64,000 nt of DNA from Pseudeuparius sepicola (taxonomy: Eukaryota; Arthropoda; Insecta; Coleoptera; Anthribidae). Every line of letters starts with the position of its first letter. Position 1 is the first letter of the stretch. Positions 51,657 to 62,889 of the stretch are shown here, one piece after another. Below the pieces are notes generated by a model. The model saw nothing but the letters and a program-made list of their open reading frames with translations, searched no databases and was not told where the DNA came from. The stretch lies in the NCBI GenBank assembly GCA_963920635.1, contig OY987300.1:78965899-79029898 (forward strand), given 5' to 3'. Position numbers and translations under genes: made by a program.

Positions 51657-52157
51657 TACAGTAAAACTAACACAAAATTAGGCCAAACCCAGAACCCAGA
51701 CATCCAAAAAAAAAGTCCTTTCTAGCGCGAAATAGTTCCATACCCTCCTAAGCATTGAAATGACAAGTAGATGGAAGGAGTGTAGAGAGAGAAACTGGCA
51801 GCCAAACTTGAGTAAGTGAAATAGTAAATAAATCAGCTGATTCCGGCAAAAATCACATAACACAAAAGAGGTGTTTGTCCTAACTTTCTATTTTTGTGTC
51901 CTGTGCTTCAAACGAGTTCCCTTGTCAAACGTCATTTTAATTTTCCTTCTGTCCCAAGTCCCAGCAGTACGAATAGGAGTAATAATTGTATTATTTATAT
52001 TTGATTTGAGTTCGTGTCGTGGTGACAGTTTCGTATAAAACGGCGTTGAGTTTTCTTAGTTGGTGTTTGGTTTAATATTATATTTTTAGATCGGAGAGAC
52101 AATTTAATTTAGCTATGTGACTATATTCTTTCTGTTTATAAGTTGTAAATTACAAAA

Positions 52158-52350
52158 AAGAGGGTCAACTCCTGTTGTGTATTTGGATGTACCAAACGGG
52201 GCGGAAGGAATAAGAACAGTGGGGGTTTCTTTTCATTCGTAAGTCTTAAAAATCTTTGCTAATAACTTTGCAGTTTTCCAAGAGATAAGGTGATATTATA
52301 GACAAGTGGATAGCAGCAATAAAAAGGAAAAATTTTGTACTGTCTACAAG
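52158..52350 (+). pseudogene. Broken THAP domain (two exons)
   Basis: From 52164 the translation VNSCCVFGCTKRGGRNKNSG matches a THAP start with its C-x-C pair, but the Met codon is AGG and an extra G puts the SFHS tail out of frame before GTAAGT at 52238. After the acceptor TTTGCAG at 52273 the sequence gives FPRDK and, one frame over, DKWIAAIKRKNF, the THAP helix. At least two frameshifts make it a pseudogene. Confidence 0.65.
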
Positions 52351-53321
52351 TATTTACTTGCATTTGTAGTCAACAATTTATTGAGAGCAATTTCATATAG
52401 AATTTTGGGCAGGGCAAACTTAAAAAATATGTAATTACTACAGTTTCTTATTTTCCAAGTCATGATAGAAACTATCAAGGGAAAAACTGGCAAAATATTG
52501 TTCTAATGAACCTAGCTCTTAGTAGTCAAAGATGGAATTAATCTTGAGGTTCTGGTCCCTTTAATAAGGTAATTATTTGTAATTCTTTTTGTTAAATGCC
52601 TAAACAAATATAAAATATATATAAAAATATGTAAAAGCTACCTGTCTTACATGCTTTTCCTATTAAATTGAATTTTAAAATTAATAAATCAATTAAGATA
52701 AGTAATTAAAGTTGAAAGTGTATAGGTACCTTATCCTAGATATTTTGTCGTTTTGTTATTTTAAAATAAACTTTTATTTTGTAATTTGTATTTTATTTGT
52801 CTCAATTTACTTCCAGGCACATAAAATTGCCATGTAGGTAATTTTTTTAATCAATTCACTACTTTTTTCTGTGCAATATTTACATAATTGTGGTTATATA
52901 GAAAAATTCTCATTCCTACAAACAAGCTCTGAATTTCGGAATACAGATCATACAATAAAGAGAATTACGGAACATGCCCATTAAATTCGCCCATTAATAT
53001 GCAACATCCCTATATACCTCCTTTGCCTGAATCAGCTGACACGTTCATTAGGCGTCCTTGTCTTACTTATTGCCATTTGAAACCTATCTCTCTCTAGAGT
53101 TGGCTGCCCCAAACAACAATGAAAGTGGTACCTGTGCGACTTCCATTGTACTTATCAATTCGATGCTCCTAAGAGTTAGTACTAAAAAGTTACACCACCA
53201 CCAATGTCGGGTTTCGGGGGGAGGGGGTGAAAAGGGCAGGAAATTCTTATTTTTCACAGTTTTGCGTGAATATCTAGTAAACTATGAGGTTTAGAGCAAA
53301 CGTCATCCTATACGCAAATGA

Positions 53322-53543
53322 TATACATTAAATTCCGAACAAGAATTGTTATGCTTCTGCAGAGATGGATGCGTCCAAAACTGCGAGTGTTCAAGTATGT
53401 GCAGCAATTGCTTAGGGCTTGCATGTCTCAATAGAGATACTGTAATCATCGACGACGATTTAAATGATGATTCTCAAGTGGACGAAGAACACGAAGATTT
53501 GTTTCCTCTCAGCAGCCCGAGTGAACTATTTGGTGCTGACTGA
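53322..53543 (+). pseudogene. Cys-rich (CXC-like) C-terminal fragment
   Basis: The frame reads LCFCRDGCVQNCECSS then MCSNCLGLACLN, with spacing resembling the CXC/tesmin-type repeat found in some transposon proteins. An acidic tail (DDDLNDDSQVDEEHEDLF) and TGA follow. The frame has no Met at its head and starts inside an inverted-repeat arm, so it is a fragment or terminal exon. Confidence 0.45.
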
Positions 53544-54269
53544 TAACGCAATTAATGATTCACCTAAAACTTATAACCTTTTGTATCATTTTAATCTCCC
53601 GCCCATTTTTTCAATAGAGATTGTTTAATATATTTTCTTGTTTTTTACATGAGCTTCCTATTCATGACTTTCTCATTTTTACAAGCTAAGGACAAATTAG
53701 ATATGGGAATGATTTGACATAAAAGAACGAATGGAAATCAGAACGCTATAATGAATGAGGGCAAAAACTGAGTACAAATTAGCTAAGGCTACTAACTTGT
53801 ATTGGACATATTTACAGTCATATACTTATGAGGTTATGTTGTGACAAAAAATAACAATCTATGTATATATATATATATTCTACATACATTCTTCAGTTAC
53901 TAATTTATACTGTAATCATTTTAAGTTTTTTCAACAAAAACTACGTGAAATAAAAACAAAGAAATCTTTACCCCTCCATATCATGGAAACGGTTCACTTT
54001 ACCATAATTCTGTATATAACAAATCTTGTTCGGAATTTAATGTATATCATTTGCGTATAGGATGACGTTTGCGCTAAACCTCATAGTTTACTAGATATTC
54101 ACGCAAAACTGTGAAAAATAAGAATTTCCTGCCCTTTTCACCCCCTCCCCCCGAAACCCGACGCTTGTGGTGGTGTAACTTTTTAGTACTAACTCTTAGG
54201 AGGCTATGGAATTATTTCGCGCTAGAAAGAACTTTTTTTGGATGTTTGGGTTTTGGTCCAATTTTACTG

Positions 54270-55573
54270 TACTAAGAACGAAGAAAACTATTTTTCGGAT
54301 AATTGATTGCCATGGAGCATTTAGCGTTTTTTAGGAGTTTTCCTTTTGTCCATTATCCTTTGATAATTTAGTTCTTGCTGAAAAGTAACCTGGCGACATC
54401 TATATGGATGATATTTATAACGTTATCCTATAACTTATAAAAGACTACTAGGTATTTATTCCATTCCTTGCCTGATGTTTCTTATACAATCACTAGATTA
54501 CTATTTTCGAAATATCGGCCCCGCTAAATCTAAACTACCTACCATTTTCCGGAGCAGCCCCCCACAAAAACAATAATTTCAATTTCCTTTGCCATGGCAC
54601 AAGCCGAACTAAGTAGATTTATCATAGAATATCTGATGCTCAATTCTAATTTCGTTATACCTACTACTTTTATTGGAGTTGCGTGATTCGAGGTAGACGT
54701 AATGAGTTTTTAATAAAATAATCCAATATACAATAAACCAAAAATTTCATGATCAAACCGTCCTGTCCTTAAGAAGATGGGACCGTCAGAAAATTCATTT
54801 GGAACATTGAACAGTCTTTATTTCATAAAGGGAACAGCAATGTCTATATCCTAATATCCATTAATACTTAGTATATTATGTACTAGGGACTAAAGTGCGT
54901 CTTTTACTCCAGAGAGTGAAGATTGTTGCGATATCGTAAACGACGGCAACAATCATTCGAGGGTTTAAAGTCACTTTAGTCCCTTATGTAGTACATACAG
55001 GGTATGGCTCACTATAAATTGACACCCCCCCTTAACTTGTTAGTTTTTGAGGTTAGAAAAAAAATTGTTTACAACGTTGTAGATACTAATACAAAGTTTT
55101 TTGTGACGCTATTGGACCTTATACAGTGTGTTCTAGAAAGCCGTGGCAGACTTATGTTTTTTTTTAAATGGAACACCTTGTATATTTTTGGATTATTGAA
55201 TTCTACGCATTTTTCCGATTCCAACGAAGTATATATCTTATACGTTCGCTCCAACCGTTCGTTCAGAACTGAGCCTTTTTGTAAGGGATTACTCCTTGGG
55301 TCATAGCAGCGTCCAGAGATTTATAATATTCTCTAAACTCTAGACTTTGGTCATAGGTTGCCATGGAAGACAAATGACAAATTATAGTAATAATAATTAT
55401 TGACAGTTTGCAAATACATTCATGCTTTGAAAAACAAAATAGGCTATTTTAAGATTTCAGAGAAAAATGAAGAAAAAAAATTGAAAGATATGAGAAATTT
55501 TAAATAAAAAAAATCTAATGTAAAATAATACTTTTTAATTTTATTTTTTTAAATCATGTAAGTAGGTATTTTT
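54270..55573. other. Intergenic or intronic sequence with a stem-loop
   Basis: Mostly anonymous. A hairpin spans 54881-55000: TAGGGACTAAAGTG pairs with CACTTTAGTCCCTTA, with inner ATTGTTG / CAACAAT. From 55003 another CAGGGTATGG repeat end begins. Confidence 0.5.
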
Positions 55574-55643
55574 GACCCGGGACTCCCCTGTGGCCCCACA
55601 GTAGGAGTCCCGGGTTCAAGTCCCGGCTGGAGTGCATTTTTTT
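55574..55643 (+). ncRNA. tRNA-derived hairpin with B box and T run
   Basis: ACCCGGGACTCC (55575-55586) pairs perfectly with GGAGTCCCGGGT (55604-55615), with an inner CTGTGG/CCACAG pair. It runs into a canonical T-arm, CCGGG-TTCAAGT-CCCGG, and CTGGAGT, whose GGAGT can pair with ACTCC as an acceptor stem. TTTTTTT follows at 55637. The D and anticodon arms are not recognisable, so it is not a functional tRNA; it may be a tRNA relic, a SINE head or a pol III hairpin RNA. Confidence 0.4.
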
Positions 55644-55819
55644 CAATTGATATCCTTTACCTGATATGCCACTAAACATCATTTATTATTTATAATTATT
55701 AGAGGTACTAAAAATCTTTCTGTGAATAATAATAATAATAATCATTGGAACAGTTAGATATTTAAATCTTCTGCGGAGTGTATACCTACTTAGTGCTGAT
55801 ATTGTTTTCTTGGTTGCAG

Positions 55820-58800
55820 ACCCTCTTAATAAACACTTTGCCAATTTCGTCTATAGGAAAATTATTGAAAATGGGGGAACAAGCGAATTCGGCATTGGCA
55901 GTCGGTCTGCCTTCCGATCATCAACTTTGGGTCAACCTCACCTCATTTGGGGATGGAAATATTTTTTCCACTTGGACTCAGGTAGGTACAACCACGATAC
56001 ACTTACCCACGGTATGTCACTAACGAATCCGAAAACAAGGCAACTTTGCGCATCTACGCCAGTTGCGAATCACGAATTGTAAATATTGCATGGTGTCTTC
56101 GGTTGTCGATTTTTTATAGTTTACAGTTTAATGTGTCAAGAAAAAAGTGTAATCAACTGACTGATCGTCAGTCCAGCTTTCATATATTAGTCCAGCTCGA
56201 CAGTTGCTTTGAAATAGGCCAAAAATGCCGGGATGTGCAGTCAGAGTATTACAAATAATAATAGAAACAGTAAGGGAACGGAAAAATTAAGTATTATAGA
56301 TTTCCCAAGGACAATAATCTGGTAAGGAAACAGATTATTTATAGAACAAAGCATTAAAAATAGGGGACTCAACAGAGTTTATGCCTGGTTTATACAGCAA
56401 ATAAAATAGAATGTGCAATAAAAAATTAGCCTTGCTATGGTTAAAGGGAAAGGGAATCATTATTTGATCCCTATTTTACTCACTATTTTTAATGTTGTTT
56501 TGTTTGTCGTTTAACTTTAAACTAAGCATTAGTTGCACAGGTTCTGCTTGTGTCGAGGCTTGTGTGCATTAATTAATTAGCTAAAACGCAAAGAAAACAA
56601 ATTATTTGTAAAATTATATTAATTATCAAATTAAATGTGTTTTTTATCAACAGAATATTCATTCATTTATCTAGTAATATAATCTACATACTTTTAACAA
56701 CATTTATTTAAAAGAAAACGTTTAAAATAAGCAAAAACCCATAAAAAAGTATCTATCGCTGTGTAAAAAATATGGAGCAATTTAAATTCTGATTCGCAAC
56801 TGACGTCACAAGATGCGCAATGACATATACCTACCGTGGGTAAGTGTATCGTGGGTACAACATCCAGATTTTTTTTTGTTTTTGAAATTAATTTAGGGTA
56901 ATTTGGAAATTAGTATATTGTATCATTAGCACGGAACAGCACTCGTACTTTCACAAGCTGTCATGCTCGTGGGAAATGAACATTCCTGCGAGTTGTAGCT
57001 GTTATATACACTGTATTTTTTCTACGACTATAACAACTATAGATGTTCAAAGTTTGGTCTTTTAAATATTAGCAAAATGTTCCTTATCTACCCTTATTTA
57101 TGTAATGTATCATCAATAATTATTCTATCTAATTGTCTATAGAACTTTTTAACTTTGGGGTTATAGTTCTCGGGTCCATGCCTACAAAAAAAATTTATTA
57201 CCTCACCATTGAGACTTCGTATATTATGTGTTCTTTATGTCCACTTGGACAATTTCTGACATAAGACAATTCTCAGTAGCGGGTTTTTTTTGGATCCTTT
57301 TAAATTTTAAGGGCGTCCGACAACAGAATTTTCAGAAATCGCTTTGAAAAAAATCAGATGTGAAATTGTATGACGGTATAACTTTTTCATGTATATTTAT
57401 TTGTAGCGATTTCGAATCAACAAAATAAAATAAACCAGCCCATATTTTGTGAAACTATCATAATGAATTAAGAAATTTTCAATAAAAACGATGTTAAGAA
57501 ATAATAATATTGGTCCTATTTACAAACAAAACAATGCACTTTATCATACTAAAAGTAAAAGGTAGAAGGAATTTGAAGAAGTTATATTGAGAACGAATAA
57601 AGTTTTAGGGCTTCTTTCAAAGGTAGCTTGTTAAATATTTACCTGTGAAACGAAATCCCGGGCTCTTGCTTTTCACTAGTGCTTTTGCAACCAAACGCTG
57701 AACAATTCACCATCCTAAGAGTATATTTTCCCCTTAATCATTGTTATTTTTATACATATACATATACATATATATTTTTTTACATATAAAATGGCCGCCG
57801 TTCAAAACGACGTGCTTTAAAATATGAAAAATGACATTTAAAAAATAAAATCACTAAAAAGGGATTTGTTTGTTAAAAGTTCAAAAAGTTTTACTTGAAA
57901 AGGTGTTTCTTTTACAATTGTAACAAATTTGAAGGGTCAATTATTAAATTTTCTTTTTTTCTTCTTTTTTTATCTTTTGAACTTCGTAAAAATAGTTTTA
58001 TATCACTAGTTTTATCACTCTATTCACTTTTTGTTGCTAAATATCTATAAGAATATGTTTTTCAAAAGAAAATGATATTAACACTTTAAAACTGTGTTAT
58101 CTTTGGTGCAAATTTAATTTACTGTGAAACATTTAGGATATAAATTTATTTACATTAAATTTTTCTGTACAAAATTGATTCCAAAACAATACTGGAAGAA
58201 CTTCTGGTCAACTTTTTCTTATAATTTTTTTTGTGTGTCTAATACTTAATGATTTACAGGGCATTATATTTTTTAATTATTTTTTTGTCATATAATGCCC
58301 TGTAAATAAGTAAGTATTAGAGACACCATAAGTTAATCCTCTAAAACTTTTATTAAGGTCATTTTTGGTAAAAAATTTTTTTATGAGACCACCCCTGCAG
58401 TTTGCGGAATTTTTGTCATATAAAGTAATGGGCTGTAACTCGTTATGTATTAGAGAGACGAAAAGTTGTTCATATTTTGATCCCCTACAACTTTTATTTG
58501 GGTCATTTTGCACTAAAAAATGTTTAGGAAACCACCCCCATTGTTTAGGAAACCACCCTATATAGCGCAATTCGTACCAGGAGGTCCAGGAGTTGGAGTG
58601 TGATCTTTTGGTTGGACACTTCAGGAGGCAGTCCCCAAGCAACCCTGAAAAAAATCATCCTGATTGGATTTTTTTGCGACACTTTTATAAGCCCAGCACA
58701 ACGTTATCGAACTAACTGTATATAAAACCAAGAAAAACTCTCCCTTGCGTCGTTATTTTTAAAGATATTAATTTGTCATCCTGTCTCTATTTATAAGATA

Positions 58801-58992
58801 ATATTGATCCGTTTGAATTTTACGTAGTTTTACATTTTAGATGCTAAAAAATATGCTGGCCGAAGGGCCGCTAAACATCGAAGAAGAATTCGTGGATGTC
58901 GTATTTCCAAGCGACGCCGACTGGCAGACGAAAATTTATTATCAGTTGGTCGAAAAGCAGAGGTTCATAGACGCCACGCCTAGAGGAGATGA
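55820..58992 (+). CDS. Two internal exons of an unrecognised conserved-looking gene
   Basis: Exon 55820-55981 (54 codons; acceptor TTGCAG, donor CAG/GTAGGT) and exon 58841-58992 (50 codons plus 2 bases; acceptor CATTTTAG, donor GTGAGT) join in phase 0. The first reads TLLINTLPISSIGKLLK and ends LTSFGDGNIFSTWTQ. The second reads MLKNMLAEGPLNIEEEF, then FPSDADWQTKIYYQLVEKQ. The codon patterns look protein-coding and the second is GC-richer than its flanks. I cannot name the family. Exons before and after are missing or outside the window. The first exon also has another open frame, so the join is inferred. Confidence 0.5.
55983..56867 (+). mobile_element. TIR element with broken THAP start, abutting an exon donor
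   Basis: The left CACGATACACTTACCCACGG near 55993 is mirrored by CCGTGGGTAAGTGTATCGTG near 56833-56857. Next to the ends, GTTGCGAATCA / TGATTCGCAAC form a further inverted pair. Inside lies a THAP-like start. The element begins within a few bases of the exon donor at 55982. Confidence 0.7.
56226..56335 (+). pseudogene. Broken THAP domain start
   Basis: ATG at 56226 reads MPGCAVR. One frame over it continues ITNNNRNSKGTEKLSIIDFP, as in THAP fingers of the CAVxGCxNNxxxxxxxxFHxFP kind. One base is missing where the second Cys should be, so the frame is broken. Confidence 0.5.
57407..57812 (-). repeat. Duplicated THAP exon-1 segment, copy 2
   Basis: Same order as 43862-44318: intron, THAP exon, upstream ATAAAATGGCCGCCGTTCAA. 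The similarity is colinear with small indels. Confidence 0.85.
57643..57713 (-). CDS. THAP zinc-finger first exon, intact frame
   Basis: The minus-strand ATG at 57713 gives MVNCSAFGCKSTSEKQEPG followed by ISFH and a split Arg codon, then donor GTAAAT. This matches the conserved start of THAP domains (C-x4-C, then SFH before the intron). THAP fingers bind DNA through a C2CH zinc site. The remaining Cys and His would come from later exons, which I did not find on the minus strand to the left. It may be a duplicated, non-functional first exon. Confidence 0.55.
58230..58560. repeat. Inverted and tandem repeat block
   Basis: TTTACAGGGCATTATA at about 58252 pairs with TATAATGCCCTGTAAATA near 58290, with longer arms carrying TCTAATACTTA/TAAGTATTAGAGA. 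To the right, two related units containing ACAACTTTTATTTGGGTCAT-like sequence follow each other. Confidence 0.65.
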
Positions 58993-59204
58993 GTGAGTAC
59001 GAAAATTCAGAATACCTATACGGAAAAATACAGACACTTTTGCAACCTCCAAGTTAGATTATAAATGACAGAAGTACGGCAGTTGTAACTGATGAGAAAA
59101 TTATACGATTGCGGAAAATGATATTGTAGTAAATTATTACGAAGTTCACGAAGTTGCTTTTATACAGTAGGTATAACCACAAACAGATCTTTAGAAGTTA
59201 ATGC

Positions 59205-59410
59205 TTACAGGGTGTCTACTTTTAAACATGTTTATAGGAATCCTAGTTTATACAAATCCATAAAATCTGCAATTTAGAAGATAATCGCTTGAATTTTTTT
59301 GTTTGGAAGGCCTTCAAAAAACGCTTCTTTTGACCTCCTTACCATATTCGAACTTTTCTTCAAACAAAATTTTTTTTATAACCCCGATTATCACGAAGCC
59401 GTTTTTTATT
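59205..59410. mobile_element. Foldback F1-related half copy
   Basis: Begins ACAGGGTGTCTACTTTTAAA and contains AAGGCCTTCAAAAAACGCTT and TTTTGACCTCCTTACC, as in the outer arm of F1 at 46.8 kb. Confidence 0.6.
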
Positions 59411-59769
59411 TAAAAGCTGAATAAAAAACAAACTAATATCATTTGAGACTATTTGACCACAGAGTACACTGGGTACTTGACGAAATTTTACAAACTTGAT
59501 AAAACAACTTCTGGACACTTGCATAAAACCCTACGATTATTTCTAAAAATAATATTTACCTAATTAGCAAGTTATAGACTTTCTTCGAGAAATTACTCCA
59601 GTTTGTGCAAGCTGCACACACTGGAAATTATGTCATTATGCTGCACAGTACAGCATAAACAGACACCATTTTGCTTTAGAGGAGTCAATACACGGAACAC
59701 ATTCGTCTTAAAAAATATTTATATGACAAAATTAGTTAAAGCTCAATGGTTGCAGTACATTAAATAATA

Positions 59770-60135
59770 GATATTCATAGGAAAGTAAAATTTGCCTTTG
59801 TTCCACGAATTATTGCAAACAAACACCGGCAACTTTGCAATGCCGTTTCTCCTGACAGGCATAGAGGTTGCCACGTTTGGCGTTCTAGACAATAAAACGA
59901 CGAAACTGTAGATTTCAGCCTGAAGAAAATTGTGCAATTTCCTCTTTAATTATCATAAATAAATAAGGGTTAAGAGCAATTAAAAATATTATCAAGTACC
60001 CTGTTATTAAATATTTCAAGTTTTTTTTAGTGGATGATTAGATTTTAAAATAAATTGAGAAAACTGAAAAGTAGGTACAACATCCATTTTCAATTTTTCT
60101 AGAAAATGGTTAGTACTTGAAATATTTTTTTAGAC
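59770..60135. repeat. Dispersed repeat flanking the 60-62 kb palindrome, left copy
   Basis: Direct repeat of 62350-62650, sharing GTAGATTTCAGCCTGAAGAA and AGTGGATGATTAGATTTTAA. Confidence 0.85.
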
Positions 60136-60277
60136 ATAGTGGAAATGTAGCGTCCTTACTATTTGAGTTGATGGGCAAAATATCAGGTTGAGGACAAAAA
60201 AACAACAATATCTGTTTTTTTAGAAAGTGGCGACGTTTCGACGTATATTTTTCGTCTTCTTCAGGGCTATATATACA

Positions 60278-61996
60278 GTGTGTCCCACTTAAGGACTGAC
60301 CACCCCTGTAAAATTTTGATTTATAGCTCGATTTTCATAAACTTTTTTTTGTTGGATAGAGCTTCAAAAATGGCATCAAACACATGAGTCAGGTGCCTCG
60401 TGCGTTAAAGTCATGGCCCACTGAGACGGTGTTTTAGTGCTGAAATTTCGAGAAGTACTATTAGGGATTTTTTTAGAGGAAAATTAATGCCAGATTCTTA
60501 TTCAGCATTGTTCGAAACCCAAACGTACCAATTTGCATTGCCGTAGCTCTACAGGGGGTTTCAAAATTTTTATTGCCACACTTAAGGGCTGACCACCCCG
60601 TAAAATTTTTATTTATAGCTCGATTTTCTTAAACTTTTTTTTGTTGGATAGAGCTTCAAAAATAGCATCAAACACATGAGTCAGGTGCCTCGTGCGTTAA
60701 AGTCATGGCCCACTGAGACGGTGTTTTAGTGCTGAAATTTCGAGAAGTACTATTAGGGATTTTTTTAGAGGAAAATTAATGCCAGATTCTTATTCAGCAT
60801 TGTTCGAAACCCAAACGTACCAATTTGCATTGCCGTAGCTCTACAGGGGGTTTCAAAATTTTTATTGCCACACTTAAGGGCTGACCACCCCGTAAAATTT
60901 TTATTTATAGCTCGATTTTCTTAAACTTTTTTTTGTTGGATAGAGCTTCAAAAATAGCATTAAATGCATAATTTTCTTAATTTCTGGTAAGTTGGTCACT
61001 CAAATATTCGTGAGGAACTCATATTCATTCAAAAATTTATTAGCGAACAAAATTTTTATTTAATTTAATATCATCAAATACATGAATAAACAACACAACA
61101 TAACATAAACTCAAATTTCAGTCATTTCAGTTAGTCCTCCATTTTCTAATGCAAATTGGTACGTTTGGGTTTCCAACAACGTTGAATAAAAATCTAGCAT
61201 TAATTTTTCTCTAAAAAAGCCCTTAATAGTACTTCTCGAAATTTCAGCACTAAAACTTCGTCTCAGTGGGCCATGAATGTAACGCACGAGGCACCTGAAT
61301 TATGCATTTAATGCCATTATTGAAGCTCTATCCAACAAAAAAAAAAGTTTATGAAATCGAGCTAAAAATAAAAATTTTACAGGGGTACACTAATTAAGTG
61401 GGGCACTAAAAATTTTGAAACATCCTGTAGAGCTATGGTAATGCAGATTGGTACATTTGGGTTTCGAACAACGCTAAATAAGAATCCGGCATTGATTTTC
61501 CTCTAAAAAAATCCCTAATAGTACTTTTCGAAATTTCAGCAATAAAACATCGTCTCAGTGGGCCATGAATTTAAGGCACGAGGCACCTGAATTATGCATT
61601 TAATGCCATTATTGAAGCTCTATCCAACAAAGAAGAAGTTTATGGAAATCGAGCTAAAAATAAAAATTCTATAGGAGTACACTAATTAAGTGGGGCACTA
61701 AAAATTTTGAAACACCCTGTAGAGCTATGGTAATGCAAATTGGTACATTTGGGTTTCGAACAACGCTGAATAAGAATCTGGCATTAATTTTCCTCTAAAA
61801 AAATCCCTAATAGTACTTCTCGAAAGTTCAGCGCTAAAACACCGTCTCAGTGGGCCATGACTTTAACGCACGAGGCACCTGAATTATGTGTTTGATGCCA
61901 TTTTTGAAGTTCTATCCAACAAAAAAAAGTTTATGAAAATCGAGCTATAAATAAAAATTTTACAGGGGTGGTCAGTCCTTAAGTGGGACACACTGT
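60278..61996. mobile_element. Large palindrome of 292-bp units (three direct, three inverted)
   Basis: GTTGGATAGAGCTTC occurs at 60351, 60643 and 60935 (292-bp period). Its complement occurs near 61320, 61615 and 61910. The outermost ends, ACAGTGTGTCCCACTTAAGG and its complement, are followed by a TATATA tract on the right. The spacer is about 61000-61130. No coding frame. It looks like a foldback element expanded by unequal exchange. Confidence 0.9.
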
Positions 61997-62000
61997 ATAT

Positions 62001-62015
62001 ATATATAATTACAAT

Positions 62016-62047
<32 letters not shown>
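62001..62047. repeat. (TA)n microsatellite
   Basis: Runs of TATATA just outside the right end of the palindrome. Confidence 0.85.
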
Positions 62048-62052
<5 letters not shown>

Positions 62053-62279
62053 GCCAGTCATATATAAACTATAAACATGAGAACAAAAATAACTTAACTA
62101 CTATGTGTACAAACAAACGTAAATTGAAACAATAAAAATACAGAACACTCACCTATTCTATATCACAGATATTTATTAAGTCAGTTATACCAAATTTCAT
62201 AGAACACATAAAACAGGATAAAATTCTACAGAAACGAAACCAAATCATTTGTTAGTCAAAGTTGGCGACCAATGTAGAA

Positions 62280-62720
62280 ATTTTTGTAGTAAAATTTGGT
62301 ACAGGCTCGTTTTAAAGGGTGCCAAATCCAGTGGCGTGCAGAGATTTTTTCTAAAAAAAATCCTCTCCTGACAGGCGCAGAGGTTGTCATGTTTAGCGTT
62401 CTAGACAGCAAAACGACAAAACTGTAGATTTCAGCCTGAAGAAAATTGTGCAACTTCCTCTTTAATTATCATATAAATAAATAAGGGTTAAGAGCAATTA
62501 AACATATTATCAAGTACCCTGTAATTAAATATTTCAAGTTTTTTTTAGTGGATGATTAGATTTTAAAATAAATTGAGAAAACTGAAAAGTGCAGTAGGTA
62601 TCCATTTTTAATTTTTCTAGAAAATCGTTATTACTGGAAATAATTTTTTTAGTAAAATTTGGTGCAGGCCCGTTTTAAAGGGTGCCAAATCCAGTGGCGT
62701 GCAGAGTTTTTTTTCTAAAA
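62280..62720. repeat. Dispersed repeat, right copy, with internal direct repeat
   Basis: GGGTGCCAAATCCAGTGGCG occurs at about 62319 and 62680, about 362 bp apart. The stretch 62350-62650 repeats 59825-60130. Confidence 0.8.
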
Positions 62721-62889
62721 AACCTCTAATGTGTTGTTCTCTACTGACCCTATTTATTTTGAAAATTATTTACAACGAAATTCCCCCCTTACTTTGCGTT
62801 TCCGTTCCTGCAAAATGTTTGTTTCACCTTTGTCCTGATTGCATGTCGCTAATTGCAACTGCTGTCTTTTTGTAGCTTTTCAAAATTGC

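Larger units (their letters stand above)
51659..54269 (+). mobile_element. TIR element carrying THAP fragments and a Cys-rich frame
   Basis: CAGTAAAACT at 51659 and TTTTACTG ending at 54269 head inverted repeats of about 100 bp that share CATCCAAAAAAA and TTTCTAGCGCGAAATA. TA flanks both sides. Inside, THAP-like sequence (52158-52350) and a Cys-rich frame (53322-53543) lie on the plus strand. A second inverted pair, about 53160-53345 and 54015-54203, is nested at the right. Confidence 0.7.

Noticed and set aside
58277..58642. 121-codon minus-strand frame with two similar halves
   Set aside because: The halves follow from a local repeat of non-coding sequence; the composition is not protein-like.
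60278..61996. CRISPR-like regular repeat spacing
   Set aside because: The 292-bp units are contiguous repeats in a eukaryotic palindrome, with no short repeat and spacer pattern and no cas genes.
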